Shown here: piece after piece, positions 1-12,142 of the stretch
Numbering within the stretch: position 1 is the first letter of the stretch
Layout of the letters: each line of letters opens with the position of its first letter
Source of the DNA: Brachycybe producta
Taxonomy: Eukaryota; Arthropoda; Diplopoda; Playtdesmida; Andrognathidae
Assembly (NCBI GenBank): GCA_036925085.1
Contig: JAUPFP010000013.1
Location: 366,001 to 430,000, forward strand
Direction of reading: 5' to 3'
Length of the DNA: 64,000 nucleotides
Translations under genes and position numbers: made by a program
Notes under the pieces: model-generated
The model's database searches: none
What the model was told of the DNA's origin: nothing
Seen by the model: only the letters and a program-made list of their open reading frames with translations

Positions 1-294
1 ATATGTTTCAACATCCAAAATACATTGATATATTGTTATACAAGTTGTGCCAAAAGTCCCTTTGTATTTTAGTGAAATAGGTTGAATTTTTATACTTTCT
101 ATTATTTTATAACTCGAAAGTGACACCTGAAATGCTTGCAAATGTGTTAAAAATACAGCTGACAGAGATGTGAAATTGATTCATAGGGCCACACACACAC
201 ACACACACGGAAAATAATAATAAAAAGTTTTGAGCTGTTTGTTATTTTCTTGATAAATATTAGTATTTTTTTTATAAAAATAAACATTAATCAT
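1..294. other. AT-rich flank with (AC)n
   Basis: No gene seen. An (AC)n microsatellite runs from about 190 to 208. Confidence 0.6.
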
Positions 295-904
295 TAGGGC
301 TTATATTTTTTATGAAATATCAAGAACAAACGTTTCTCAATCTGTAGCTAAATACCTAGTACACACCTGATAATTTAAATGCATTTAAATAATAAACATG
401 TTCTACAGAGCCCTGTGAAGGGCAAACAACGAATATGTTGTCGAATTCAATTTATTCATTTGAGTTAATACTTAAATATAATTATATAAGCTATTGACAA
501 ACTATTGATTTAGTATTTAAATTTAAAAGATTAACAATAAAGTCAATTTTTATTTGGTGTTCATGTCCTTAACTGGATTCCGTATAATTTTCCTAAACAC
601 ATTTAATTTGAATTCATTTAACTCATGTGTGTACAACGTAAAATTCCTAAATGTGAAGTATTAATTCGCGTTTAGATGGATTTATGGATTGGGTTATAGT
701 TTTTTTAAAATTATTTAAAGGTTAAAAATCTAGTTGACAACTGATAGTAACCAGACATCTATCTAGTCTCTAACCAGCCTTTTTAATTAGAAAAAAAACA
801 TAGCAATATATTGTAGTTGCTCTAATGAGGATTACATCACAATTGGCACTTGGACCACAAATAGAGAAAGATTTGCTTGATTTTACATAAAAATCCGAGC
901 CCTA
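295..904. mobile_element. hAT-like MITE (AGGGCTC..ATTTTTATG family) carrying a nested repeat
   Basis: The left end TAGGGCTTATATTTTTTATG and right end CATAAAAATCCGAGCCCTA are inverted repeats. They match the ends of the copies at 27065, 32912 and 47756. The middle (about 353-650) is a separate repeat, also present at 15715-15955, that inserted into it. Target duplication is not convincing here. Confidence 0.6.
353..650 (+). repeat. Interspersed repeat nested in a hAT-like MITE (copy 1 of 2)
   Basis: Starts CCTAGTACACACCTGATAAT and ends near CATGTGTGTAC, giving short terminal inverted repeats around GTACACAC. It is closely similar over most of its length to 15715-15955. Copy 1 has about 50 extra bases in the middle. 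Probably a non-autonomous DNA transposon. Confidence 0.6.
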
Positions 905-3900
905 ATAATTTATGTCATTAAGAAATTTGTTGGAAATTCACTCCTATTTCACCAAGATACACAGGTGCTTTTGGGACATTCTGCAATTTTGCATACTGTC
1001 TGAAAATGGTAAAAAACGTGCAACAAACAAATATAAACAACGTAATTCTTTGTCATAAAATTTACAAATTGTCTAATTTTTCACTTTGTTGGTTGGTGAC
1101 ATATGAACAGATCTTAAGCAGAAAAAAACTAAATAAATAAATCACAAAAATCTACATTTTTATAGTTTAATTTCATTTTAAAATTTTAGTTTTAATATTA
1201 AAATTAATTTAAATGTTTCTTCTACTTATTTATCTAATTTAGGTTTTATTATTATTATTAAAAAACATTCTTCTTAGCTAAAAAAATTCTCATAACTACT
1301 ACCTTCAAAACATTAACCTAAATGTACCTTATATCTAAATCTCAGTTTTAATATTACAATCACGGTTTAGTTGTCTTTTGTTAAGATCGAATTTTTATAC
1401 TTGCACATTGTACATAAAAAAGAAATTTCTACTAAGAGCATTTCAGAGAAGAAATTTCTTTTTATTCTGTGATTTAATTTAACAATAAATTACTTCCAAT
1501 GTTTTTCATGCCTCGTTTCCGTTTTTTTTTTGCTGTTTTATTCCAACCCCATCTTATTTTATGCTTGATTTTGATTATGCACAACATAAAGTAGCATAAT
1601 TTTTTATACAGCTGTGGCCCTGATTTTTTTTTAGTAAACTTAGCCTAAGACTAAAAAAAAACTCCCTCAAAACCTTGAAATCTGGCCCATAATACGTGCA
1701 CTTCGTGAAGGTTAAAGAAAGAGATGATGTTTTATTAAGGTGTTGTTTATGCTGCTATTGTTAAAAGAAAAAAAATGGCTCAGCTTTTTATGCTATATAA
1801 TAATATTAATATATATAAGGTAATATCATGTTACAGTATAAGAAAGAATATATAAGGTGTTTTGAATAAATAAATCACAAAGTGACCTAGTTAACCAAAA
1901 TATACTTGTGTGCCTCAAGAAAAGATTAATCCAAAAAAAAAAAATAGTACATGTTAGGTCCTTTTATATATTATATGAAAAATAAGAATCTCAGTAGTTG
2001 GAGTTGAAGGTAACAGCACAAAAAGTAATACCCTATCTCTTCTAATTTAACTTAATAAGTGCTATAATTGAAGTTTCTTTTTTAGCTTTACTTATATACA
2101 AAGTTTACATCTTAGCTATAGTCATTTAGCATAGCTATTGTATTCAACTTTTAAAAATGAGCCACAAAAATGGCTCAAGGTCTATTAGGGTACTCAATGT
2201 GTGCCAGTTTCTGAGTGTGATCCGTGTAATGTCTCATTCACCCTGTATTTGTTCACGATTATGTATGTGTTTATTATGTAAGGCCAGACATGGAGAAAAA
2301 AAAAATGCCCGGTGGGAAAAATATTTGCGCACCCCTAAGAAATAAAGGTGGGCCAAAATTCACACTCAAGAGTGTGAATTTGCGACTCAAGAGTGTGAAT
2401 TTGCGTGTTTGCAAAAGCAATTGTGTTTTTTTTTTAAACATTTTATATTTTGTGTTCTGGCTCATACTGTAGGCCTACGTTCTCTCTTCTTAGCAAACTT
2501 TATCTTGATTACACATATGGTTTCCAGACAACTGGCTTTTCCTGTTGGCCACTTAATCTTCAAAGGAACAAATATGTTTTTTCCTTCACCACTCAAGTTA
2601 CTGAAAAAAAAAAAAATAACAAAAGAGGCAAAAGTATTTTGTGTGAAATCACAAACGAAATGTGTTCTGAAGTTATAAATGGTTTATTCAAACGAGCTTC
2701 TATTTTTCATTTTATTTTTATGCAAATTGTGTCTCTATATATACATTATATAGAGGGGAAAACGTTTAAAACAAAAACGAATACCACAAAAAAATAAGAT
2801 AACACGAAATATGTTTGTTTCAGTTTGTAAGAACTTCAAATAAAATAATGTGTATCTTTTAACACGAAAAATTATTCTGTTCTTTTCCATTTCGTGTTAA
2901 ACGGGTTCCAGTGTATATTTATTTAAAAAACTATATTGATACTTCATATATAAAAATGACTATTACAAAAAAAAAAATGTGTTCACCCTTAAGTTAAGCA
3001 AAACATAACAGCAAGTGGAGATCGAATATTTTTAAAGGGTTTTTTTTTCATCCGTAAAAAAATAAACTCACATTAAAAAACTAAATACAAATTATAGTTT
3101 GCAGGTTTTTAGAAACAATCTCGGAAAGAAATTCAATATTTGCCTCATTAAATTAACTGATAATTGTAATTTATATACTTTTTATTTATAATTTATTATT
3201 TATTATTATTATTTATAACTTATAATTTATTATTATTATTATGCTTTTTATTATACTTTTTAATTCTCTTAGTTTAATCAAAGGTTGAATTCTTTTTAAT
3301 ACACTTAAGTTTGCTTCTCAAAAAGCTAGAAATTAGAAAAAATCTCCTTTTTTTTTTGTTTTTTACTTTAAATTTGAAAAAGTCAAACCTGTTATTTAAA
3401 AAAAACGACAAGAAAAAAAAAAATACTATTTTTAAAAATATTGAGATAAAATTTTTATTAATTAATTCACAATTATAGATTATGCTCACTTTTATTATTT
3501 TTTATTGTTAGAAACTGAATAAAAATTGTTATTTTGTGTTCATTTGTGTTATTTTGTATTTATATAAATCATACAATTTGTAAACATATTTGACATATTT
3601 TTAAATAAATGTTTTGGCTTTAGTACTAATTAATTAATTATGAAAAAAAAATGTCGACTCCATGTTATTGAAACACTAACACACTCTGTATAAAATATGT
3701 ACTTTACAACTTATATAAACGGCTAGTTTCCGGAAGTCAACGACCTATACATGACACAAATATGTTGTTTTAGAGGAAAAACCTTATGTTTTATGGAGTA
3801 TATAGTCATTTTATGAGACTTCATATAAAGTGCCGCAAATGATCCCTCCCCCTCCCCAGTCTATATAACAAAACCCGCATTCTAAGTTACTTCTTACCAA

Positions 3901-4490
3901 TTTCGGGTTTTTTTTTTCTCTCGCTTTTCACGTCTTTTTTTTTTTGTATCGACAAAGAAAACTTAAGTTCATTTTAAATTCAACTTCCTTTTGAACGAAG
4001 AAAGAAAAACCCGTTTTTATTTTACTTCCAATGGATACTTGTACTTTTTCTTGTATTATTATGACCATAATGTTCAAGAGTTTCCTTCCTTCCTTTCTTT
4101 ATTTCTTTTTCTCTTTTATTTCTATTTCTCTTTCTTCACTTACATTTTTTTTATATATAAAACGTGAAACTGTTTTTGTTAATGTATTATTATAATGTAA
4201 TGTGCGAATGAGGTTGTACACAGTATGAAACTATAAATATAATATACAAGTATATACAGTGTATGGTCTTTTACATAACAGAAAGAAAAAGTTTCAAGTT
4301 AAATTCATTTACAAGGTGTCTCCCCTCAAATGCTTTATTGATACCCTTGTTGAAAACAGTTACTTAAGGCCCTACACTTTGCATCCCCAGTTAGCTGATG
4401 GATGCTACAAAGTTTGAAATTGTTTGGGAAAATTACACACGTGGTGATTGTCCTAAACCACAGTCCAGTGATATTCATAAAGCACTATAC
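905..4490. other. AT-rich intergenic DNA, no gene recognised
   Basis: Homopolymer A/T runs and short ORFs of no recognisable content. Minor structure: two adjacent copies of a 21-bp unit around AGAGTGTGAATTTGCG (about 2362-2404); inverted TAACACGAAAT/ATTTCGTGTTA sequences between about 2800 and 2900; a TTATTATTA tract near 3190-3245; and a pyrimidine-rich tract at 4080-4150. Confidence 0.6.
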
Positions 4491-4491
4491 A

Positions 4492-4695
4492 ACAGGCAGT
4501 TAGAAATCGGGGAGAACTTCAGTTGGCTCCGCCCTTGTTATGACGAACGCAACTTCTAATTGGTTTGTTGTGTGGTTCGACTTTGAAAAGGGTGGAGCAT
4601 GTGACGCCAGACTACATAACCAACCAATTAGAAGTTTCGTTCGTTATAAAAAGGGCGGAGCCAACTGAAGTTCTCCCCGATTTCTAACTGCCTGT
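4492..4695. mobile_element. Palindromic MITE, ACAGGC family (copy 1)
   Basis: About 204 bp with long terminal inverted repeats. It starts ACAGGCAGTTAGAAATCGGG and ends with the reverse complement. GGCTCCGCCC recurs inside each arm. It shares ends and internal blocks (TTCTAATTGGTTTGTT) with 43120-43304 and 53012-53217. No target duplication is visible at this copy. Confidence 0.8.
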
Positions 4696-5127
4696 GTTTT
4701 AAGCGGGCACCAACACCATTTCAGTTGCGTTTTAGAATGAATATATTGTATGCATGGGGGTCCTTCTTCTCCTCTCTACAAAGCCTCTTTAAAGTGCTAA
4801 GAATATTAAGTGGAGATTTTCAGAAACGTTTTTTTTTTTTGAAAGCCTAAAACGATGTGGTTAATATTTATTATAGGTTGGCTACTTCACCTAAAATGTA
4901 CACGAAAAGCCGCAATAAAAATTTGATTAAATTAAGTGTATGTAAAAAAAAAATATAATTCTCAAGTCTAGAAAATCTTTTTCATCACCTTTCCTGAATT
5001 TTAAACATCACAAATCAGAAAACACTGCACTGCCTCGTTTTGGCACTTTAGCACTGATGATGGTCGCATTCTTAATGATTGCTAAGTCAAAGTTTGTGCT
5101 AAACTCATCAATTTTTACACAAAACTT
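4696..5127. other. No feature recognised
   Basis: AT-rich DNA with poly-T and poly-A runs. No gene or repeat copy found. Confidence 0.5.
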
Positions 5128-5132
5128 CTTAT

Positions 5133-5460
5133 ATATATAATATCCGAGGTCTGTGTATGTGTGTGTGTGGAGTAACAAAACCATTGAAGCACGTCGGAAT
5201 TTATATAAATTTGAATAAATGAACCGTTTTTTTTTTCTCAAGGTAGAATGGGGGGAGAGAGAGAGAAAAGTGGGAGGGGGTGAGGTGAAAAGGTTGGAAA
5301 GTGTAGAAGGGGAGAGAGAGAGAGAGAGAGAGAAAAGTGGGAGCGGGTGACTGAAATTGAAATGAAAGGAGTAAAAAAAAAGGAAACAACGACGCGCATG
5401 CGCACAATTAATTGCCTGTGAATTTTGCTCCCGTCATTTATGACAGGTTACCCCACTAGT
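5133..5460 (+). mobile_element. Short non-autonomous Helitron (copy A)
   Basis: Ends with a CCCGTCA/TGACAGG hairpin, then TTACCCCACTAG before T, the expected Helitron 3' terminus of hairpin plus CTRR. The body has the family block AAGCACGTCGGAATTTATAT, a GA-rich stretch, and ACGCGCATGCGCAC. One hairpin base has mutated compared with the other copies. The 5' boundary is approximate and follows a TATATA tract, as in the other copies. Confidence 0.75.
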
Positions 5461-5675
5461 TAAAAAAGATTCATGAGTTTATCATTATCCTTTACTTAGT
5501 AATCATATAGGCATTCCACAGCTAATTCATATGGAATGATTTAATGTTGCCCCAATGATCGTCACTCACCACTAACACTTTTAAGTTATCACGGTGCAGG
5601 ATTTGTATTTATTGGTTCCCCATTAGATGAAGAATATATAAACAATAGCCTACATTTATTTATTTCTTCCATAAA

Positions 5676-5931
5676 GTGCACTAAGGCGACTTTTGAAAGA
5701 CTTTTTGGCGACAAAAATAAGTGGAAGGTCGCGGGGTTGTCATCGCATTGTATTTTGTAATACAGTGTTGTATAGAACGACACTAAGCTTGGCACACAGG
5801 CGACTTTTAACTGCATGCCAAAATTGGCCTCTTTTCGTAGAAAATACATTGCGACGACAGCCCAGCGATGTTCGACTTCATTTTGTCGCCAAAAAGTCTT
5901 TTCAAAAGTCGCCAGTGTGTACCAACCCTTA
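5676..5931. mobile_element. Palindromic MITE (GGCGACTTTTG family)
   Basis: The left arm GGCGACTTTTGAAAGACTTT and the matching right arm form long inverted repeats, each with TTTTTGGCGACAAAA. The ORFs over this span are products of the palindrome rather than genes. Superfamily not determined. Confidence 0.6.
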
Positions 5932-8242
5932 AGCGCCCTATTTCGTTTGGCGCCCCTAGGCAATTGCCTAGGTTTGTCTGTTCTCAGATATGGACATGTC
6001 TATTATCTACTGTATATATAACATGTGATTTGTTCTTATTTATGAGAAAAGCCCAGAATTGAAACTAGAAAATAAAGATAGGACATTTTGTTTTTTCATT
6101 GAATGGCTACTAGACCATTGGTCACTCAATATGTGTACCATGTTAGAGATAGTATTAATGTTGTCTGATTGGTCAACCCTCCCACACTTTTTTTGTTTTG
6201 TTGTTGTGCCTTTTAAGAGTGTGTTCCTTAATCTTATTAAGTTATTACACACTATATCTCTGAGAGAAATGGGAATTTGCGACCATAATTGCTTTTGTGT
6301 CCTTTACTTTTTATTAATTGACATTTCTTTGTCAGTTAACCCACCCAAAACTTAATCTATTTAATTCGGATAGGTTTTTTTTTTCTTTTCTTCTGAAGAA
6401 TCATTAAAAACAGTGATGTCTTAGAAATGTGGAGGTTATCAACCTTTAGAAATTTATTTATTACCAAACAGATTATACGCGCGTTCTTTGCACGGGTCTA
6501 AATATATATTGAAAGATAAAACGTCCTATTGTGGGCAACTTTTAATCGTGTCCTGTGTGTTATCAAATCTTGTTCCATGACAGCAAGGTTTACTGTAATA
6601 AGAGTTTTAAAGGCCCACAAGCCTATAGGCTTTAGGCCTTTAGTTCACTTATTTATTTAAGTCCCACCACACAGCTTAGTCTATCAGCCACTCATATGCC
6701 ATCTTCCTTATCTCCACTGTTTCTGCTGCAAAACAGCATAGCTCAAATCTCAGCCATGGTTGCCCACTGTTAGTGATCACGTGTGCTAGCCTTCCTCTTG
6801 TGTCAGGGCCTCTAACACACAATCTTGTTGTTCACTTCAGGAAGAAATATATACTGTACACTTCGAATCGACCATGTCACATCAGTAGCTGCAGCAACTT
6901 TCCAGTAAAATGTCCAGTAACTATGTGTGACTGCTGGTATGACTCCATATGGCTGCTTCCTTTGGACCGCCATGTCCCACATTATTTTGTTGCCACTGAA
7001 ACTCCATAGCCACCTTTTTAAGCATGTCACAGACCGGCGAGATGGAGATGATAGGGTGTGATCACGCTTTTTAAAGTCTTTCTCTTTGCTGCTCCATCTG
7101 CCAGCTCATCGAATTTAAGCCCAGCATGCATCATGGGCTTTAATCTAGACAAGTTGAATATCCCTTCCTTGAATTAGCCATCCACTCAACATTATATTGG
7201 TCTGATATGTTTCCATAATGATATCTTTTCAATATCATGTAGACATCATATCGAGATTGAGATTGATATTTTGTCATTATATCAATAACGATATTCTTTT
7301 GATACCATTTGTCTGTCACTATCTTATCTTTATAGATTTACATACTTTACCAAAGTGATCCTAATCATATTAGGTGTCCCAAGATTTAAAATACAATGGT
7401 TGGCGAAATATTGTTGGTCCAATAGTAACTTAAACACAGATAGCCAACACCACCCAAATCTTAACCATGTCACACATTGGCCCAACAATGCATGCTACTG
7501 GAGTTTCTGCCAAAACAACTGTGCCAAACTGTCACAGACATAATTTATGAAGTTTACCAGACTTAACCCAAAACACACCATAATCCATTTTAATTATCAT
7601 TACAAATCATCTTGCATATCTTATATCATCAAGTTTCATGTCATGAACAAGGCTAATGCTGCAGCTCTACTTAATATTTTATTTACAGGGGAAAACTGTT
7701 ATACAGTAGTAGGGGAGAAAATTTTTTTTTGACATTGCATTTTCTATGCTGCTTTTAGACTAAATAGTCTCTTTTCCACAGATGACCTGTGCTGCTTGCC
7801 GAGTAATTATTCAAATTTAGGTATTTAATACTAGGTTGCAGACAGCAATTGTTTTTAATCAAAGATATTCAAATATTTCAGATAACTTTTCACTTAATTT
7901 TTATATCGATTATAGTAATTTAGACGTTCTCGAATAAAGCCAGACACTTGAGTTGGTCAACATGCGAAGGCTTCTCGTTTAAGTGAGTTAGTTATCCTTT
8001 AATAGCAGGCTGAGAATCCATTAAAATTGTATATGTAGCCTACTACAGTATAAACAGGTATATTAAGTTGTAAGTTCCTAGACAACTACATGTTATGAAA
8101 ACAAAGCGTCATGTTACAGTGGGATTACATTAAACAACAAAAATTCTATAACACGTTGATTATATACATTCAAAAATGATTTAAAAAAATCCTGAAAGTA
8201 CTTATATATTGTACCATTTTGCCACTCTGTGTAGAACTAAGT
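5932..8242. other. Intergenic DNA, no gene recognised
   Basis: Mixed AT-rich sequence. A cluster of ATATC/GATAT motifs lies at about 7200-7335. No supported coding exon; ORFs are short and have no recognisable domains. Confidence 0.5.
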
Positions 8243-8390
8243 GCCGCTTCACACTGCATCACCACAATGAAAACAATGAAATGTTGTCAGAGCTTTCAGA
8301 ATGTGTTTCAACACTTCGTGGCTGAACACAGACACTCATCGACACTGAGAACACTTTTTGTGGCAACACGAAGTGTCTCGTGTGAAGCGG
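8243..8390. mobile_element. MITE (CCGCTTCACAC family), short copy
   Basis: Begins CCGCTTCACAC and ends GTGTGAAGCGG, giving perfect 11-bp terminal inverted repeats. The same ends bound 11871-12142, and one end occurs at about 17960-17975. Confidence 0.6.
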
Positions 8391-8751
8391 CTGTCATTTG
8401 CTACACTCAAAAATAACTTCAAAAATATAGTCCAGTTAAACTCCAGTTCCCCCCCCCCCCCACAAAAATTTTCGTTCAAATACTGTAAATATGCATTCAT
8501 AGGTCAATGCTATTAAGTATACAATCTCACGTGAAAAAAATTCCAGCAATATTTTTTTTAAATAGAATGAATAATAACTAAGTTTTGCAAAAGGATCAGT
8601 GGACCCACAGAATAATTGAGTGCTTGTTGCACTTAAAATTACGTTTCAAAAACTAAACTAAAACTGAACACAACACACAAATATGTTAAACGGCTATACC
8701 AAATATTGTATCATACTGATTTTCTTCATGCCAATAGCCGATAGCCTAGTT

Positions 8752-9794
8752 CAGTGCTCTCAAACTTGGGGCCCGCAGTGACCTCCTACGTGGCCCACAG
8801 ACACTTTCAGAAAAAAAATTGAAACAAAAATGTGAAGAATGCAACAACGACCCTAGTGAATTCTACCAGTTTGTCAGCCATGACAAATTATATATATAAT
8901 ATCTCAGGTCTGTGTGTCTGTGAGTAACATCGGAATTTATATAAATTTGAATAAATGAACTGCTTTTTTTTTTCTCAAGGTCAACTATATGTTGCACACT
9001 CCCCATCCAAGAACCCCATGATAATAAATTGGAGAGGGGGAAAAGGTTGAAAAGTGTAGAGGGGGGAGAGAGAGAGAGAGAGAAACGTGGAGGGGGAAAA
9101 AGTGGGAGGGGTGACTGAAATTGAAATGAAAGGAGTAAAAAAAGGAAAAAACGACGCGCATGCGCACACCAGAGAGAACGCTCTCTTTCAAATATAAAAA
9201 AAGGGGAGGGGATAATAGTAGCAAAATTAAACTAGAATTTATCACAGGCAATTGTGCCCAGCATTAGAATTTCTTTTGCTCAGCTGTTTTATGAACGTCA
9301 TCAATTTCTAATTGGTTTGTTACTTGGTCTGACGTCATAAAAAGGCAGAGGAAAAGAAGTTCTAAGGCAGGACACAATTGCCTGTGAATTTGGCTCCTGT
9401 CATTTATGACGGGTTACCCCACTAGTATCCAAATATTTTTGCTCTGGCTACTCGGGTTCGGTCAATATTTTTTAGAGGATTAGGCTCACAAATTCTTATT
9501 TAGTTTCATCGTTAAAAGCAGCAACTGCTCAAAGTTTTCCCACAAACATTGACCATTTGGTCAAAAGATGTAGAATTTTTTTAATTTGATTTCCACTGCA
9601 TTTAAAATAAATTACAAATAATTCACAGTATTCTAGACTTTTTTTGTTCTCACTGATCCTTTTTTCTTGTAACTCAACCAGAAACCTAATTTCTAGCTCT
9701 AAAATTTGGCACGCTTTGAAAATCAGGTCTGGCCCGCCAGCCAAACTAAAAAGGCCTGAGTGGCCCACGGTTACAAACGAGTTTGAGACCGCTG
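8752..9794. mobile_element. Non-autonomous hAT-like element containing a Helitron
   Basis: The left end CAGTGCTCTCAAACT and right end AGTTTGAGACCGCTG are inverted repeats of hAT type. GGCCC-rich subterminal sequence lies on both sides. Flanks GCCTAGTT and GCCTTAGT are a likely 8-bp duplication with one indel. A Helitron (8890-9425) splits the element, so the original was about 500 bp. Confidence 0.65.
8890..9425 (+). mobile_element. Short non-autonomous Helitron (copy B), nested in a hAT element
   Basis: The same head (ATCTCAGGTCTGTGTG) and AACATCGGAATTTATATAAAT block as the family. Translating from about 8979 gives GQLYVA then decayed SxxKNP, the end of a Pif1-type Helitron helicase. It carries an inner palindromic insertion at about 9243-9388 (CAATTGTG ends) shared with copy F. 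The 3' end is a hairpin TCATTTATGACGGG followed by TTACCCCACTAG. Confidence 0.8.
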
Positions 9795-10460
9795 GCCTTA
9801 GTTGCTGCTTCTAAATAAAAATTTACCGTACACTTTATGGATGTACATTTCAAGATTATAGGAGCTACTTTAAAGACACGACCTGTCCATTTATTTGTCA
9901 GATGTTTTCTTTATAATAGAAAATAGATTCAGAACGTTTTCCTACCAATACCATTTTTTATAAAAAAAAAAAAGTATACACGTTTTACAGGTAATATATT
10001 TTGACAGGTTTTAGTGTAGAAATTGGAGAGTATCAAAGGTGTTATTTTGGTGTGATGAGATGTGTTTTAAAGTGAATTAGGGGCTTCAATATTTTTGGAC
10101 CATCTTTTTCAAACAAAAAAAAAATGAAATATTATTTTCAAGTGTCATTCAAAATAACATACAGAATCTCATGTTGTCAGTTAATGTCATTTTTTTTTAA
10201 ATTTGTTGCTGTTTAGAAATCAAGTTTATCAATTCTACTTGTTGTTTTGTTACAGACATTAACAACTGGAAAACATAAAAGAGAAACAAAGGTTCATTAT
10301 TCACAACAAGTAAACATAGGCAATTGAATATATATATACACATTTTTAACTCTTTAATTAGGGCTCCAACATAATATGTTGAAACTGTGTTCAAAGGGTT
10401 CAAAAGTTCAAGATTAAGTGCTAAGTTTTCTTTTTTTAATCATGAACCTTTATATATTTA

Positions 10461-10690
10461 CTAGTACCTAGTTTAATTTTGTGTGAATGTCCGGTTGTCA
10501 TGAAGTAATTTGCCATTGTCCGCTTGCATTTTTTTTTTATAAGCACCTTAATATTGTTTGGGTTCTTGGATCGGGAGAGCACAACATAAAGTTGACCATG
10601 AGAAAAAAACGGTTCATTTAAATTTAAATTCCGACGTGCTTAAACGTTTTTGTCCTTGTTTGTACAGCGTTATACACAGACAGACTTAAT
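10461..10690 (-). mobile_element. Helitron 3' fragment with helicase C-terminal coding remnant (copy C)
   Basis: Read on the minus strand it contains AAGCACGTCGGAATTTAAAT, then codons for EPF, HGQLYVVLSRSKNPNNIKVLI, and then an in-frame decay. HGQLYVALSRV(K/R)NP is the hallmark of the Helitron/Pif1 helicase C-terminus. It ends in CTAGT at 10461 but lacks the CCCGTCA hairpin of the other copies. This is the best-preserved coding copy in the window. Confidence 0.8.
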
Positions 10691-10760
10691 ATAAAATTAT
10701 AAATATAAAATTATAAATATAAAATTATAAATATAAAATTATAAATTATAAATTATAATA
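10686..10760 (+). repeat. 14-bp tandem repeat, AT only
   Basis: About four copies of ATAAAATTATAAAT, ending in shorter ATAAATT units. It abuts the Helitron 5' side, where other copies have TATATA tracts. Confidence 0.8.
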
Positions 10761-11331
10761 AGACCGAAAGTAGAATTTGTTTAATTTAAAATAATTCTAT
10801 TCTATTTATATTGGCAACAAAAATTGGCAAAAAAAAGTTGAAATTGCTTCAAATTTGTCTATTATGAATTACAATTATGGCAAAGCATGAGAAACACTTA
10901 ATAACCTGAAATGCAAATGAAACTCTTTTTCTGATTTTTTAATTTATTTTTGATAACACAAAAACACTAAATAGAGGTTAGAATTCAAGTTGACAACTGA
11001 TAGTAACAAAGACATCTAGCCTCTCTAGCCAGCCTTTAATCTCCTAATAATTGTGTTTTTGCAAAATAAAATTTATGTTCATTTGTATACAAGACGTACA
11101 CTTTTTGAAAACAATTTTCAAAACAAATGCTAAATAAATAAAAAATGAAAATAAAATCATTTCTGCCCTTTAAGCTCAAATAAACATTTATTAACCAATA
11201 TTGATTTAACAGGATATACATAACCTCTTCTATATTTCTTTGTTTTTTTTATTGTTGAAACGGAATAGACAGATAGTTTGTTTAGAACTTTTATGAAAGT
11301 AAAAAAATATATATAAATAAATGGGTTATTG

Positions 11332-11345
11332 CCACCACCACCACC

Positions 11346-11407
<62 letters not shown>

Positions 11408-11408
11408 A
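11332..11408 (+). repeat. (CAC)n(CAT)n microsatellite
   Basis: About 26 consecutive CAC then CAT triplets. One frame encodes a run of histidines, but there is no sign that it is part of a gene. Confidence 0.9.
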
Positions 11409-11870
11409 AGAGTAAAGAAGACAGGCATCGGGCCCTATGTTTATTCAATTTATTTAACAGCTGGTTTTGCCTTCAAAGATCAAACCAGAAAATGTTTTTA
11501 GGAAACTAAAAAAAAATTTCAGTTTCTCTCCTAGTACATGTTCCATTGAACTTTCCAATAGAGCAAACAAAACACGTAAAACATTGTAAACAAATAACTT
11601 ATATTGTGTGTTTTTGTGCGACGTGGAGTTTTCTAGACTTCACGGCAGACTTTTTTTTAGTTCACGACAACAAAACAAAATTACGTATGCGTGACTGAGT
11701 GAGTGTGTACAGCATTTATATGAGTCGCTGTACAATTTTGTTATGTTTTCTGTGTACTTTTTCTGTGTTTGGTTTTTCAACTTTCAATTTTGTCCTGTCT
11801 TTCTTGTACTTTGGCTTTTGTGTGTCCTTGTGACACTGTATCTATCACACAGGACTTTGGTATTTTTAAA

Positions 11871-12142
11871 GCCCGCTTCACACGGATAACTTTGTATCAC
11901 CACGTAGGGGTTGACTTGGTTTGCTTCACACGAACCACCATTGAAAACAATGGCATCATGCTGTCAGTGCAATCCACTGGTATGACCTTCATCACCATTG
12001 TCAAACAGGCGGTGTTTGCCGGCCACTCGTGACGGAATTCGCCCACACAATGGTGACAAAAAAAAAACGGTGTCTCCTGCGAATAATGGTCAGCTAAAAC
12101 GACCACTTTATGGGGCGCCAATAAGTGGTCCGTGTGAAGCGG
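11871..12142. mobile_element. MITE (CCGCTTCACAC family), long copy
   Basis: Starts GCCCGCTTCACACG and ends CGTGTGAAGCGG. Relative to 8243-8390 it has the same ends but a longer and different centre. Short ORFs on both strands lie inside it and are not genes. Confidence 0.6.

Larger units (their letters stand above)
9803..11330. other. Intergenic AT-rich DNA, outside the Helitron fragment
   Basis: No gene recognised. At about 10975-11045 there is a partial copy of the right half of the hAT-like family seen at 295 (TTGACAACTGATAGTAAC and GCCAGCCTTTAATC). Confidence 0.5.

Noticed and set aside
5008..5407. ORFs over Helitron copy A
   Set aside because: They run through the GA-rich spacer. Similar frames recur in copies B and F because of the repeat, and they do not follow the helicase frame.
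5589..5963. 124-codon minus-strand ORF
   Set aside because: It coincides with a palindromic MITE (5676-5931), and opposite-strand ORFs mirror it.
11321..11509. Poly-histidine ORF
   Set aside because: It is the (CAC)n(CAT)n microsatellite read in one frame, with no surrounding gene signal.
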